The position numbers were made by a program, and so were the translations under genes. A DNA stretch of 64,000 bases from Lepidostoma basale (Eukaryota > Arthropoda > Insecta > Trichoptera > Lepidostomatidae), in assembly GCA_022606425.2 (NCBI GenBank), contig JAHDVF020001574.1:62001-126000 (forward strand). The letters are read 5' to 3'. Shown in pieces: positions 20,095 through 31,404 of this stretch; position 1 is the first letter of the stretch; the number at the start of each line of letters is the position of its first letter. A model generated the notes under the pieces. It did no database searches. It worked only from the letters and a program-made list of their open reading frames with translations, and was not told the origin of the DNA.

Positions 20095-20290
20095 TTCCAT
20101 TTCCATCCAACTATTGCCATGTAGAAAGAATGCCAGAAAAGATGGGCAGACTGCGTGGAAGAGGAATGGGAGATATTAGAAAGATCTGGAGAGTGGAGAG
20201 AGATGGACAGGGACAGTGAAAGACTGATGTAGGCAAGGCCAAATTCCACACTGGGATGTAGCGCCGAGAAGAAGAAGAAGAAGAAGTTAT
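20095..20290 (+). mobile_element. RTE-type LINE 3' fragment with (AAG)n tail
   Basis: Short decayed ORF2 C-terminus (a Gly-Arg-Leu-Arg-Gly-Arg-Gly segment, Glu-Arg-Asp-Gln-Gly), ending at an AAG-repeat tail at 20268-20286. Just upstream of the start of ABCG gene 1. Confidence 0.55.
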
Positions 20291-20469
20291 TCAACTGTTT
20301 GTATTGTTGTTGATTCTAGTTTTGTAATAATTTACAAATACATTTTTAAGATAACTCACATAGTAAATATGTTATCGCTTTTTATACACAAAATAAAAAT
20401 AAAATATAACAAAACGTTAAATTTGTAATATAATAGTATTTTTAATTTAATAATTTCAAGATAATGGAA

Positions 20470-20650
20470 TGATTTTACGGAAATCCCTCGATGGAAGTTC
20501 ATTTCAAAAAATATTAATGAAATAAATTGACGTTTTTTTAATTACTATTTCCACTTTTGTATCTATTTCGTCAGGGACCGATTTCGTCAGGCTGACTGGC
20601 GAAACCGGTCGCTAAGTAATTAGTATAAAACATCGTCATAATTAATTGAA
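20470..20650. repeat. foldback element, CGACAG/ACCGGTTTCG type
   Basis: The centre GGACCGATTTCGTCAGGCTG meets ACTGGCGAAACCGGTCGC. The outer left arm carries the same AAATCCCTCGATGGAAGTTC segment as other copies. Confidence 0.55.
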
Positions 20651-20689
20651 AGTTCTTAAATATGTAAAAAAAAAATATGATCATGTAAT

Positions 20690-20885
20690 AACTAACTAAC
20701 TAACTGCCGCAACACCGCTCTTTCCTGAGATACTTCTATGGATTCCTCTACATTCATACATCGTGTCATGCATGCACTTCGATTTCTCTGACTCTTCACG
20801 TGGCCGACATTTTTGAATATTTGATCATACCAAGTATTCATCTTGGTCTTACACATTTGCCTTAATTTTCTATTTACTTTCTCTT
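20690..20885 (-). mobile_element. LINE-B 3' fragment with (TTAG)n tail
   Basis: CTAACTAACTAACT on the plus strand is the tail. It is followed by the conserved ACATTCATACATCGTGTCAT segment coding Met-Thr-Arg-Cys-Met-Asn-Val. Confidence 0.7.
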
Positions 20886-20984
20886 CAATGTTTAATTTCT
20901 TACATATATTCGATTTTTTTTATGCAAGATTAGCGTCAATGTAATGTAAAAAAAAATCGTGAATAGTTTTAATTTTTATGTGAT

Positions 20985-21300
20985 AGTGTAGATTGAACTA
21001 AAATATATGAAGTGTTTTTAACATGGTATAGCATATTTACAACTTTCAAATAATTGTCAGACGTGGTGTTCGTAGAAGGGCGGAATGAGAAATGTTGTAT
21101 TACATAAAGCGATCGCTTAACCCAACCAATTACAGGTCATAAGTCCTGTAAATGCCTCGACCACTATATTATGTTTCCAAATAATTTACATATTCGTCTC
21201 TATTGAGATACAATTAATTCTCAATGCTTAATACACCCCTAATGGGTAAAATCCAGTATTTGTCTACAAGTATTAGTTTACATTCAAAAAACAAAAATGT
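20985..21300 (+). repeat. unclassified interspersed repeat R1u, copy 1
   Basis: Contains the core GCTTAACCCAACCAATTACA, GGTCATAAGTCCTGTAAATG and CGTCTCTATTGAGATACAAT that recurs at 25.6, 28.3 and 33.2 kb and in part at 47.4 kb. No coding frame and no terminal repeats found. Confidence 0.7.
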
Positions 21301-21639
21301 GAAAACTTGTTGTAAAGGATTAGTGCCAAATATAAATTAATGGAATATTACCTATGTGTGATTTGCTGGATTAACACACGATAGCAGGATTTTATTAAGT
21401 ATATACTGTATATTGAAATTCTGATTGGATTCCAGCTTTTAGGGACTTTTTTGTAATAAAGGTTATCCCAAAATAACCTGTTTTTCTGGGCATTTAGAGT
21501 GGAACGAACTTTGAATATTATTTGAGTTATCTTAAAGTGGATTCCACATTTTACGTTATATTTAAGATTTATCTACAATGGGATAGCATGCACGACAATA
21601 TTTCCGATGAGACACGTATTCAATGAATCTATTTTTCTC

Positions 21640-22190
21640 TAACTAACTAACTAACTAACTAACCATCACGCTGTCTCCCCGAATGGGTAGGCAGAAATAA
21701 TGGACTGCCACACTTTTCTTTCCTCAACATTCATACATCGTGTCATGCACGCGCGTCGATTTCTACGACTCCTCACATGGCCGACATTCAATATTTGATT
21801 TATTTGATCGTGCCACGTTTTCCTCGGTTTTCCTCTATTTCTGGTTCCATTTACATCGTTAAAATATAATTTTTTTCCCATTCTTTCTTCATTCATTCTT
21901 TCCATATGTCCAAACCATCTTAATGATCCTTTCATTATTTTGTTCATAACACCATCATTCGCACCGCATTCACTTCTTATATTTTCATTCGACACTCTAT
22001 CATACACAGAGTATCCACACATTCGTCTAAGATATCTCATTTCTACTGCATTTATTCTACTTTCATCCTTCTTTTGCCAGTTCCATGCTTCGCATCCATA
22101 CATAGTATAGAATATATAGAATTTCTCTATTTTTCTCCGTCATCGAATTTATGAATTCAAATCGTTCTAGAATACTTTTTAATTTAATAG
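21640..22190 (-). mobile_element. LINE-B 3' portion, 145-codon open frame, (TTAG)n tail
   Basis: The best LINE-B copy. The frame 21666-22103 encodes MYGCEAWNWQKKDESRINAV, Met-Arg-Tyr-Leu-Arg-Arg-Met-Cys-Gly, WFGHMERMNEERM, GKPRKTWHDQINQIL and the Met-Asn-Val-Glu-Glu end: the C-terminal domain of an RTE-like ORF2. The tail is CTAACTAACTAACTAAC on the plus strand (21640-21663). No RT core; interrupted upstream by MITE M3. Confidence 0.85.
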
Positions 22191-22420
22191 TTGAGGGCCG
22201 GACATTACAAAGGTGCCAAGTATCAAAAATGTCAAAAGTGAATTTTTGATCCCAATTGGTGTTATATATTAAGACCAATAACTGTGCAAAGGTGTAAAAT
22301 GATTGAATAATATAGTGTAGTTAAAACTTCACCTTAAATATGCCACCCGTGTAAAAGAGATTTTTTTCTTCTGTTTTATGTTATAACTACTCAGCACCTT
22401 TGTAATACCCAGCCTTCAAT
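22191..22420. mobile_element. MITE M3 with 30-bp terminal inverted repeats
   Basis: The left end TTGAGGGCCGGACATTACAA and the complement of the right end, TTGAAGGCTGGGTATTACAA, both continue AGGTGC. About 230 bp, AT-rich, noncoding. It sits between LINE-B and an FB-2 element. Confidence 0.75.
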
Positions 22421-22430
22421 TGTTATTTAT

Positions 22431-23062
22431 TGTTTCTTGAACAATGATGTAAAACTCCATTTTAAATAATTATTACGAATGACAGTAAGGTCAGAATATA
22501 TAAAACCTGCGTAAGACCTATACTGACATTTAGCATTGGGACCAGAGCGGATACCACAAGAACGAAGGCTAAAGTACGGGTGGCAGAGATGAGGACGCTG
22601 AGGATGATAGCAGGAAGGACTATTCGCGATAGGGTGAGGAACACGGCCATTCGCGAGATCTGCAAGGTGGAGGATGTCGTGAGATGGAGCAGACAACGCA
22701 GAAGATACTGGAATGCGCACGTGCAGAGGATGGATCCCCCCAGAATCCCACACGCTGTGGCGCATCAGATACCTGCCGGCTGCCGGCAGGCAGGAATCCG
22801 CTTCAGGAACAGACCAAAGGTCTATAAGGAGGAGAAGAAGAAGAAGAAGAAGAAGAAGAATACGAATGAAAACCTCTATTTTCTAGTAGTTTTATTATAT
22901 TTTATGTTATGTTAGTAAGTGTATATTAGTCATTTGATAATGAATTTGAGAAAGGCGAAATATTTAATTCACATATCGTATAATAAAGCTTTTAGAAAGC
23001 AGACGTTTTCATTCGTATTAATTAAATAATTGTTTCTTGAATTATATAAAACTCCACATTTA
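22431..23062. repeat. foldback family FB-2, split by a LINE
   Basis: The left part 22431-22482 (TGTTTCTTGAACAATGATGT) and the right part from 22861 are one FB-2 element. The 378 bases between them are LINE-A, bounded by TACGAATGA on both sides. Confidence 0.75.
22483..22860 (+). mobile_element. LINE-A 3' fragment with 9-bp target duplication and (AAG)n tail
   Basis: Flanked by TACGAATGA at 22474-22482 and 22861-22869. Encodes Lys-Val-Arg-Ile-Tyr-Lys-Thr-Cys, AEMRTLRMIAGRTIRDRVRN, VEDVVRWSRQRRRYW and RMDPPRIPHAVAHQIPAG, then a tail of eight or so AAG units. It shows that the AAG microsatellite is part of the inserted element. Confidence 0.9.
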
Positions 23063-23110
23063 AAATTCTAGAAACATTATTATATCATATATGTTATGGA
23101 AATGACATTT

Positions 23111-23302
23111 ATTTATTTTGTTGAATAGCTCTTTACATAATTACAGCGCAAACCAAATCGATGTTCAGGGAATACTATTATTGTCCCGTGAAATTTTCAC
23201 CAGACCAAAGCAAGTGTGAGAATCAGACTGTCACCGCTGGTAATCAAACCCGGGACCTTAGTTGTGGCTGTTATAGCGTTACCACTCTGCCATGATGGCC
23301 AT
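23111..23302 (-). mobile_element. SINE-A copy
   Basis: The head is at the right (ACCACTCTGCCATGATGGCC as complement), then the CCCGGG B-box region near 23252, the CCAGACCAAAG core and a type-1 3' end TTTTGTTGAATAGCTCTTTA at the left. Confidence 0.7.
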
Positions 23303-23746
23303 CTTATTTCGACATGATTCGCATTGCTAATAAAATTTATGTCGCCTTATAAAATATTATTAAACCTCTTAACATATTTTTTAATCAATATTAAATATGA
23401 ACAATGTTTAAAAAAAACACAAAATATAAAAAACAAAAAAAATCTATAAAAAACAAACATGTTTCGGACACAGAATTGTTTAATTTGTTTTTATTTTTAT
23501 TTTTAAATTTTGTGTTGTGTACAAAATTAAAAAAAGAAACATTGTTCAATGAATCTGCAGCAAAAAATTATGGCGAACATAGAAGATATATTGAATATGT
23601 TTTAAATTAGTATTAACATTAACCATTTTTTACTGATCTTCAAATTATTTCCAGACAGCCTTTTATTTTCATACTTCACGTCAATTAGAATTATTTAAAA
23701 AAGTATACGGATATAAAAATTCTGTGTATATAGAACTATATACTTG

Positions 23747-23917
23747 TCGACCTTCGTGGCAGAGTGGTAAGAGCTCCGACTTCCATACCGAAAGTCCCGG
23801 GTTCAATTCCCGGCAATTGTCACACTGTCTTTGGTCTGGTGTAGGATTCACGTGAAAAAAATAAAAATAATCAATATAATAGCTAAAATATAAAATGTAT
23901 ACAGTAATTAGGTTCTA
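23747..23917 (+). mobile_element. SINE-A copy, 3' part cut by MITE M4
   Basis: The tRNA-like head CGACCTTCGTGGCAGAGTGG (A-box region) and GGGTTCAATTCCC (B box) are clear. The core CACACTGTCTTTGGTCTGG follows. At GGTTCTAA the SINE stops and MITE M4 begins. A stand-alone tRNA gene is unlikely because head and core recur together. Confidence 0.8.
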
Positions 23918-24085
23918 AAAGGCGGGCCACACTGTGGTAAACAAGCTCTCCACAAGGGTGACCATGGTGGGAGCTGTGGAGCCCGCGGTTGGTTTAGCGT
24001 CCACACTTGGTTTAAAACCAACTCTCCACCGTAGACACTATTTTCGTATACGTCCGCACTCCACCGATGCACGGTGTTTCAGGGT
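23918..24085 (+). mobile_element. MITE M4, partial copy
   Basis: Begins AAAGGCGGGCCACACTGTGG, then AAACAAGCTCTCCAC and GGAGCTGTGGAGCCCGCGGT, as in the full copy at 32359-32640. The right terminal repeat is not recognisable. Confidence 0.65.
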
Positions 24086-24351
24086 GCGATATTACGAGCT
24101 ACTTTTGGTAAAAACCCAATGACATGGAAATGGCTAATTATAAGTGTTTAGGGAAGAGCATTAGTCATCCAGTTCACACAATAAATTTGAGGCCGATTTG
24201 TTGAAATTTCAACCCCTAAAATACCTACCTAATTGCATGCAATAACAAAACCGGTTCAGTCGTATTGTTTCGCCGCTAACCGATTGATATATACCTATGA
24301 ATTTAATATTCAAAATTAAAAATCCTCAGAATCTTTACAAATCACTACCAA

Positions 24352-24445
24352 TAATTTTCCCATCAGACGTAATAGGAATAGCCACAAGAGCAGAGCCTCC
24401 AGCCTCCGTATGCTAGAAGAGCCAAGTCTAAGTCTAAACATGTAG
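24352..24445 (+). mobile_element. jockey-type LINE 3' end remnant
   Basis: CCCATCAGACGTAATAGGAA, CAGAGCCTCCAGCCTCCGTA and AGAAGAGCCAAGTCTAAGTC match the 3' UTR and hexamer tail of the copy at 50.34 kb. A second tail remnant lies near 24500-24530. Confidence 0.6.
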
Positions 24446-24739
24446 TGGTCTTTTTGTATCGTTTCTTTCTGTTTTTATTTATGTTTAAATTAATATCTGA
24501 ACCTCCAAATGCCAGAAGATCTAAGTCCGAGTTATTTTGCAATAATAAATACTTTTTACATCCTTTACCAGTTTATAGTAGGTATATAAAAAAAAAATTC
24601 GTATAAATTCGTTAATAATAAGCGCTTTGATTGATATGTCTTAAATTGACATTATTATTTTTTATATAATAATAAATTTTGATTTTATTTGAAGCTGGAA
24701 TAACTGAAATCTTTTTTCTAAAATTGATATCTATGAATA

Positions 24740-25400
24740 TAAATGAGTAGGGCTCGAATTTGACATAAAAAGCATATTTTTTTCCTGGGCTTCGCTTTCA
24801 AAAATACGCCGTTTTTTGGTATTTTGAGATCTATATAACATCTTTAGCGCTAGTAATTAGGGAATATAAAAGCATATTTCGGGGTTTAGCGAATATTTAG
24901 TGAGAGCAATTAAATGGCATATTTTTGTCAGTTAAACGTAGTTTCCTTTTTGAACTTGTTACTGTTGTGGCAAGGAAAATTGGACATGGCGGAGAAGATA
25001 TGCACCCTGATATGAGACAGTGCAACCTATATGTTGAAAGCTGGAGACTGTTTGAAGTTGTTTTAAACTGAAATGGTTTATGTCACTTGTTTACCCCACA
25101 GGGTGCAAATGGTTGCTAAAAATATTACAATTTTCGCCTGTGGTGAACGATCTAATTTCAGCGACAAAAAAATCAATGATTGCACAATCTACAAGTTAAA
25201 GAGTTCGTTTTCCCATCTAAAAAAACTCTTGTAAAAAATCGACTGTGTCATACACCAGAAAATATATAAAAGGATCTAATTTTACGATACAAAAAATAGT
25301 TTTTCTAGTTAACAGTAAATATAAGGTTAGAGAATATAAAGCATATTTTGGCCCATATAAAATAATATTTGAACTTTTTTAGCGAATATAAATCCGAACC
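24740..25400. other. possible decayed DNA transposon
   Basis: Starts near GGGCTCGAATTTGACA and ends near the loose complement AAATCCGAACC, with repeated GCATATTTT motifs near both ends. A central frame fragment reads Val-Thr-Cys-Leu-Pro-His-Arg-Val-Gln, loosely like a hAT transposase segment. Stops are frequent. Identification is weak. Confidence 0.25.
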
Positions 25401-25499
25401 ATATTGATGAGCGACGTCAAGGAACCCGTTGATGATAGCTTGTTTATCAGATTTTTTTTAGATTTTAGATAAACTTAAGGTGTTAACACCGTGGAAGTT

Positions 25500-25790
25500 C
25501 ATAATGACGAATTTTTTATGAATTAAAAAATTGTTTTTCCACTTTTAGGTTTATTTTTCTCGACATGTTTCGAACTTCGTCATCAGGAGAACGATATAGG
25601 TAAACTCAATTTATATCAAGGATTAATTGTATCTCAATAGAGACGAAGATGCAAATTGGAAACAGAATATGGTGATCGAGGTGTTTACAGGACTTATGAC
25701 CTGTCATTGGTTGGGTTAAGCGCACGCTTTATGTAATACAACATTCCCCATTCCACCTTGTTCTATTATATCGTTAATATAATATTACAG
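25500..25790 (-). repeat. R1u copy 2 beside a foldback half
   Basis: 25625-25790 is the minus-strand R1u core (ATTGTATCTCAATAGAGACG, TTACAGGACTTATGACCTGT). 25500-25615 is a separate hairpin half with TTTATTTTTCTCGACATGTT and CGTCATCAGG. Confidence 0.6.
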
Positions 25791-26049
25791 ATAGAGGCAG
25801 CAATTATTTTTGGAACGCTAGCCAAAGATCATACAATATTGCAAAATATTTTTTTTTTGTATATTATACGTGTCAGTTAGTATTAGTTAGCAATCTTTAA
25901 CGTGCGCTGTCTGTAAGATTAAATTATCTAATATATATACCTATTTATATGTTTTTTCACCAACATTGGCGTGCTTCAAGTAACTCAACGGAGCTAGTTT
26001 TTCAACCATTTTTTTTCTATAATACATATCCAACTTTTTTGTGAAGGTT

Positions 26050-26157
26050 AATGTACTTATGTGAATTGAGCATTTGAATGTACTTATGTGAATTGAGCAT
26101 TTGAATGTACTTATGTGAATTGAGCATTTGAATGTACTTATGTGAATTGAGCATTTG
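26050..26157. repeat. 27-bp tandem repeat, four perfect units
   Basis: Four identical consecutive units, each AATGTACTTATGTGAATTGA followed by GCATTTG. Perfect identity suggests recent amplification. No frame runs through it. Confidence 0.95.
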
Positions 26158-26329
26158 AATGTTTGAATATTTTTTTTATTAAATATGGGAATATTATATT
26201 AGTTATATTAGTTTTATATTCTATTATATTAGTTTTATGTTATTATCCATTTTTTTATAAATTTTAAAGTAAACACAAAATTATATCTTACATTTTATTG
26301 TAATAACTCGTATACTCGTATGGTCACTA

Positions 26330-26560
26330 TTAGTAATGGAATTATCGCGGTAGAACCTTTTTTAATTCTATCCATGATGCAGTCATCTGCCTTACATTTC
26401 TTTCTTTTTTCATAGTTCGGTATTCTATCATACAACGTTTTCCCGCACATTCTTCTTAGTGATCTCATTTCTACGGCGTTTATGCTGCTTTCATCCTTCT
26501 TTTGCCAGCTCCAAGCTTCACTTCCATACATGAAGAAGTCATGAGTTAGTAATATCTTAT
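26330..26560 (-). mobile_element. LINE-B fragment
   Basis: Encodes MYGSEAWSWQKKDESSINAV, Arg-Ser-Leu-Arg-Arg-Met-Cys-Gly, TLYDRIPN and Asp-Arg-Ile-Lys-Lys-Gly-Ser. Truncated at both ends. Confidence 0.75.
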
Positions 26561-26994
26561 TTTTATTTTTCTCTTCCCAAATACTGATATTCTTTGAAAG
26601 TAATAGACGCCTCAAAGGAAATTCTTTAAAGTATACAATTAAAGGCTATTGCTAATCTATTTTAAATAAATTTTCGCAAATATTACAATAAATATTTATG
26701 CAGACAAACGTCAATATAAAAATAGCGCGATAAACAATATCTGTAACGACTGACACATATATTTCAATAATCAGCTTCGAAAGGTCGGGCGTCAGCGACA
26801 CGCTAAAATAAATATTTTAGTAAATAATTAAATTACTTAACCCATGCCTATACATCTAATCTAGAATACACTTTAAAAATGCATTAGGCATTGTTTAGAT
26901 CTAACGGAGTATGTTCTGCCGGGAGCTATGCCTCTATACATTGTCGTTATGTGACTTAAATGACATCAGCAATACTACTGCCAAATCCTACTCT

Positions 26995-27345
26995 CTAGAG
27001 CAGTGTTTCGCAAACTTTTTGTGTTCAAGGTTATCAAATCAAGAAGTTTTAGAGGTGCACCAAAGAAAATAGCAATGTTTATTTAATATTTATTTATTAC
27101 TATAGAGTAAATACAAGTATTTACTCGAACCGCATGCGTGCTGCGTTCGGCGATAGCTTGTGAGCGAGGCGCGCCACGCGGGTGAGGCTGTCCTGCCCCT
27201 CGTGTAATAAAGCGCCTCGCTCTTATAGCTCTCAGCTATTTTTAGGTGTATTATCTTCACAAAACATTGACTTGGCACACCAACTGATGACCACGGTACA
27301 CCAGTGTGCCGCGGTACACGCTTTGCGGAACACGAGTGGTCTTTT
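26995..27345. mobile_element. possible hAT-type non-autonomous element
   Basis: CAGTGTTTCGCAAACTTTTT near 26999 and GCTTTGCGGAACACG near 27320 are imperfect complements, and ACACCAGTGTGCCGCGG precedes the right end. Such ends are common in hAT MITEs. No matching 8-bp target duplication was seen. Confidence 0.4.
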
Positions 27346-27676
27346 AGACCCCACGAACCCCGGGCAATGTGACTCTGGACAATCCATCAGTGTCATGCAA
27401 ATAGAGAGTGGACAATTGGAGAATTTCTAAGGCCATAAAATTGGATACATCCGGGTCAGGAAAGGCAACACCAACCGAAAATCCTCCAGATAAGTTAAAG
27501 GGAAATCACTCTGGATATCATTCTCCATGTCATCGGTATGAAGAGGAAACAAGTCATGGCCCGCGTCCCGGGGGATTTGTGAATGTATCCTGGGTTCTAA
27601 GAATGCCTGGGACATGTATCGTGACGACCTTCGTGGCTGAATCTACGACATCTAAGACATCTACGACTGACTGCAT

Positions 27677-27917
27677 GACGACCTTCGTGGCGGAGTGGTA
27701 AATGCATTGACTGCCACCCCGAAGGTTCCGGGTTAGATTCCCGGCGAGGGCAGTGTAATTGTCACACTATCTTTGGTCTGGTGTAGAATTCACGTGACAA
27801 TAAAATGGCAATAGATTAGCTACCTATCACATGTCACGAGAATCACTATGATAGCTATAATACCCTTTATGTAAAGAGCGATTCAGCAAAATAATAATAA
27901 TAATAATAATAATAATA
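27677..27917 (+). mobile_element. SINE-A, full length, (AAT)n tail
   Basis: Head GACGACCTTCGTGGCGGAGT, B box GGTTAGATTCCC, core TTTGGTCTGGTGTAGAATTC and 3' end GAGCGATTCAGCAAAATAAT with an AAT-repeat tail. A head fragment also lies just upstream at 27622-27640. Confidence 0.9.
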
Positions 27918-28277
27918 TCCTCTCAAGTGACAATCAATGTCGGGGGGACCTGACATGACAATTTTGTTTTTGTTTTAATTTGTATTAACCTGAGTTTTTT
28001 TGGACTCAACAAAATAATGATAAGTCAATGCCAAATCACAGAATACAAAATTACAATACACTTAAGTACCACTACAAAATCAATATTAAGCGATTTAATA
28101 ATAAATGCTTTTTCATAAACAGTCAACCATCGATCTGTCAGAACAGATCATTAACTTATTAAATACAGTTGGGATTAGTACAAAATCTTCTTTTGCACAC
28201 ATAAAATTATCGGACTTTATTTTTATTGCGTTAATAAAGATCTTCTGCTTAATGCTTAATCCAATCTTAATAGATGG

Positions 28278-28590
28278 CGCTAGTGTAGATTGAACTAAAA
28301 AATGTGAAGTGTGGTGTTACATTGTAGCATATTATACAACTTCCAAAAATTTGACAGACATGACGGACGTAAGAAGGGCGGAATGGGGAATGTTGTATTA
28401 CATAAAGCGTGCGCTTAACCCAACTTATGACAGGTCATAAGTCCTGTAAACGCCTCGATCACCATATTCTGTTTCCAATTTGCATCTTCGTCTCTATTGA
28501 GATAAAATTAATCCTTAAAATGATAATCCGCAATGGGTACAATCCAGAATTCGTCTACAAGTATTTGTATACATTCAAAATGTTTATTTT
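28278..28590 (+). repeat. R1u copy 3
   Basis: Same order of motifs as copy 1, from TAGTGTAGATTGAACTAAAA to TCGTCTACAAGTATTTGTAT, with GACAGGTCATAAGTCCTGTA in the middle. Confidence 0.7.
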
Positions 28591-29183
28591 TATTGTTAAA
28601 TTACACATAAATTGCAGCCTGACATTAAAAGGTTGACAATCGATGACGTCACGAAATATTTAAAATGTGAATTAGTCCGTCGGTATTATAATTACATTGC
28701 TAAAAAATCGAAAAATTCTGACAAATGGTTTATAAGATGCCAGTATCGTTCGTTATTAGGGAAAACAATTAGTAACTAATTATTTGTAGGCGCAACCGTA
28801 CCGGTACGGTCATACCACCGGAGAGGTTAAGATGAAACCTCGCATTACAATTTATCTGATTTCACACAAAACAGTGATATAATTAATGTTTATGATGCTA
28901 TTGCATAAAGTAAAAATCTGCTATCCTGAAACAAGAATAATTATACTCGTATAACATTCTGGATTGGGTATCATTAAATGGATACCCATTAGCAAATACG
29001 TGGTATATTGGATACCAAATAAACTTTATAATCCACAATTAAAATGTGTTTTTATCGATAAATTATATTACAATAAACATTCCGATGGTTTGGATATACG
29101 GAATGAACGGGGGAGGATATATTTGTTCAAAAGTCGTACACAAGCAGTATGAAATGAAATTCCGTCGAGTAAGTCGAATCAAG

Positions 29184-29798
29184 TTCATTTACATACTTAG
29201 GCTCAACAGTTATCAGTGATAATAACACCCGAGAAGAAATTGACAGAAGGATAATGGCAGCAAACCGATGTTACTACGCTCTCCAAAAACAGTTAAGATC
29301 CAAATTACTGCGAAGAACCACAAAAACACTATTGTACAAGACCCTGATCAAACCATCCTCACATATGCCTCTGAAACCTGGGTGATGACAAAACACACTG
29401 AAAGGTCCATCGCAGCATTTGAAAGAAGGGTTCTTAGGACAATATATGGCCCAGTGAGAGACCACAATGGTTGGCGTCGTCGATATAACCGAGAGGTATA
29501 TGATATCTATAAAGAGCCCGATGTGATCAGATCCATCAAAGTAGGGCGCTTGAGATGGGCTGGTCACATAATCAGAATGGACGACGACAACCCTACAAAA
29601 CGCCTCACGCTCTCAGTACCACAGGGACGCAGAAGACCAGGAAGGCCCAAAATGCGATTGATGGACAGTGTCAACACGGATGCATCGGTGTTGCAAGTGA
29701 GAAATTGGAGAATAAGGGCATCAAACAGACAAGAATGGAGGAAGCTCCTGGATTCAGCCAAGGCCCACCCAGGGCTGTCGAGCTTAGGATAATAATAA
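29184..29798 (+). mobile_element. LINE-G 3' portion with 14-bp target duplication
   Basis: TAAGTCGAATCAAG stands at 29170-29183 and again at 29799-29812. The frame 29268-29792 encodes LTYASETWVMTKHTERSIAA, RRVLRTIYGPV, GRLRWAGHIIRMDDDNPTKR, GRRRPGRPKMR and the ending HPGLSSLG: an RTE-like ORF2 C-terminus with a very short 3' UTR and an ATAATAATAA tail. The perfect duplication suggests a recent insertion. Confidence 0.92.
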
Positions 29799-29880
29799 TA
29801 AGTCGAATCAAGGAAAACGTGGAACCACCAAATTGATGTATTATGAATAGATTAAAAATCGACGAGTATGTATAAAAATA

Positions 29881-30115
29881 GACGACCTTCGTGGCCGAGT
29901 GGTAAGTGCATTGACTGCCACCCGGAAGGTTCCGGGTTCGATTTCAATGTGATTGTCACACTGTCTTTGGTCTGGTGTAGAATTCACGTGACAATAAAAT
30001 TGCGATAAATATCACATGTCACGAGAATCGCTATGACAGCTAAAATATCCTTTACATCGATTTGGCTCATGCTGTCATGATGTAAAAAGCGATTCAACAA
30101 AAAAAAAATAATAAT
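29881..30115 (+). mobile_element. SINE-A, full length
   Basis: Head GACGACCTTCGTGGCCGAGT, B box GGTTCGATTTC, core TTTGGTCTGGTGTAGAATTC and 3' end AGCGATTCAACAAAA. It begins about 70 bases after the LINE-G insertion. Confidence 0.88.
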
Positions 30116-30297
30116 ATAAAATATGAAGTTCTCTTTTCTATCCTGATTTTATTTTTCTCGACTATCCGACTATCTCGACTTCATTTTCCGTTCACATTGC
30201 TTATAAACAACAAAACTTCTTTTCCTATTTATAGTTAATATTTATAAAAATATGATAATCAAAAGAAAATAATTTATTTAATTTAAAAAAAAACGGC

Positions 30298-30772
30298 TGA
30301 CTTGGACTTGGACTTGGATCTTCTGTCTTACAGAGGTTCAGCTCATGTGGCTATTTCTCTTACGTCTGATGGGAACATTGTTGGAAGGTGATTTGGTGGG
30401 TTGTTAGTTTATGCGGGGGCATGATTTGTGTGGCCCGGAGTGTTCCTCTGAAGGAGGATCGATTTTGGGCGCTTGTGGCGGCTGGAGGTGTTTGGGTCGT
30501 AATTTGAGAGGCCTTTTACTGTGGGGTTAGGATGTGAGGGGAGTCCTTTGTAAAAACGTTCGGCAAGTTTCAGAATGAATTCATCTATCATCGGGATTCC
30601 CGATTCAAGGTGCAGTTGTGTGATCCTGGTCCATGAAGGCGCACCAAGCGATAAACGGATAGCCTTATTTTGCAGGATTTGGAGTTTTCTTATGTGACTC
30701 GAAGCTGCGTAGCCCCAGATTGGGGCTGCATAAGTGAAGATCGGTCTTATAGCCGTTTTGTATATCACCGTT
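30298..30772 (-). mobile_element. jockey-type LINE, 3' fragment
   Basis: Tail ACTTGGACTTGGACTTGG at the left, then the 3' UTR and the last 120 or so codons (IRPIFTYAAPIWGYAASSHI, LSLGAPSWTRITQLHLESGI, LKLAERFYKGLPSHPNP). Very close to 50.34-50.80 kb. Cut off upstream near 30772. Confidence 0.92.
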
Positions 30773-31404
30773 ATACTCGTATAAGAATATTTAAATAATC
30801 TTTGTGTATATTTGAATATGTGAAAAATTGTACACAAAATATTAATTGCATCCAGTTTCTTCCAGTGTGTCGGTCGTCCCTCCATCTTTTCTATGTTCTC
30901 CCGATACTTCTTTTGTGTTCTTTTGGTGTGCACTGCAGTGCGGGTTTTGTCCTGCATGGCTTTAATATTGTCATTTCAAACGAGATTACAAAGGCCAATT
31001 TAGTTCTCAAACGTATTACTTCGTTTCACACTCCATCCCTCAAGTGTCCAAGTCGAAGAGAAAAAATATTGTAAAAAGACGTAGCGGGAATAACAGCTCA
31101 TTATTATGAGGAAGATTCCGGGTCAGGAGTCAAGTGATATGACCCCTGGACCACCATCCGGATTTTAATAGCCATTTACCGAAGATATTAGCTTAAATTC
31201 AATTAACTGTTTATTGTATTTGTGGTAGCATGTAATTGGCTTTATTTATTATTTTTCTTAATGTTTCTTAATTAATATATTGATATCGCTGTATGCTGCC
31301 CTTACTGAATAAATAAATATGTTTTTTAATATTCGCATAATCGTCAAAACTATATGTTATTTTGATTATTATTATTATTATTTTTTATTTTTTTTTATTT
31401 TTTT

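Noticed and set aside
22580..22915. 111-codon frame with a poly-Lys end as a nuclear protein
   Set aside because: It is the LINE-A ORF2 end running into its AAG tail, inside a 9-bp target duplication.
23750..23830. Possible tRNA gene (A box and B box present); likewise at 27.68, 29.88 and 63.37 kb
   Set aside because: Each is followed by the same CACACTGTCTTTGGTCTGG core and SINE tail, and several carry mismatched stems. They are SINE heads.
27893..27917. AAT array as an independent microsatellite
   Set aside because: It is the 3' tail of the SINE-A copy that ends there.
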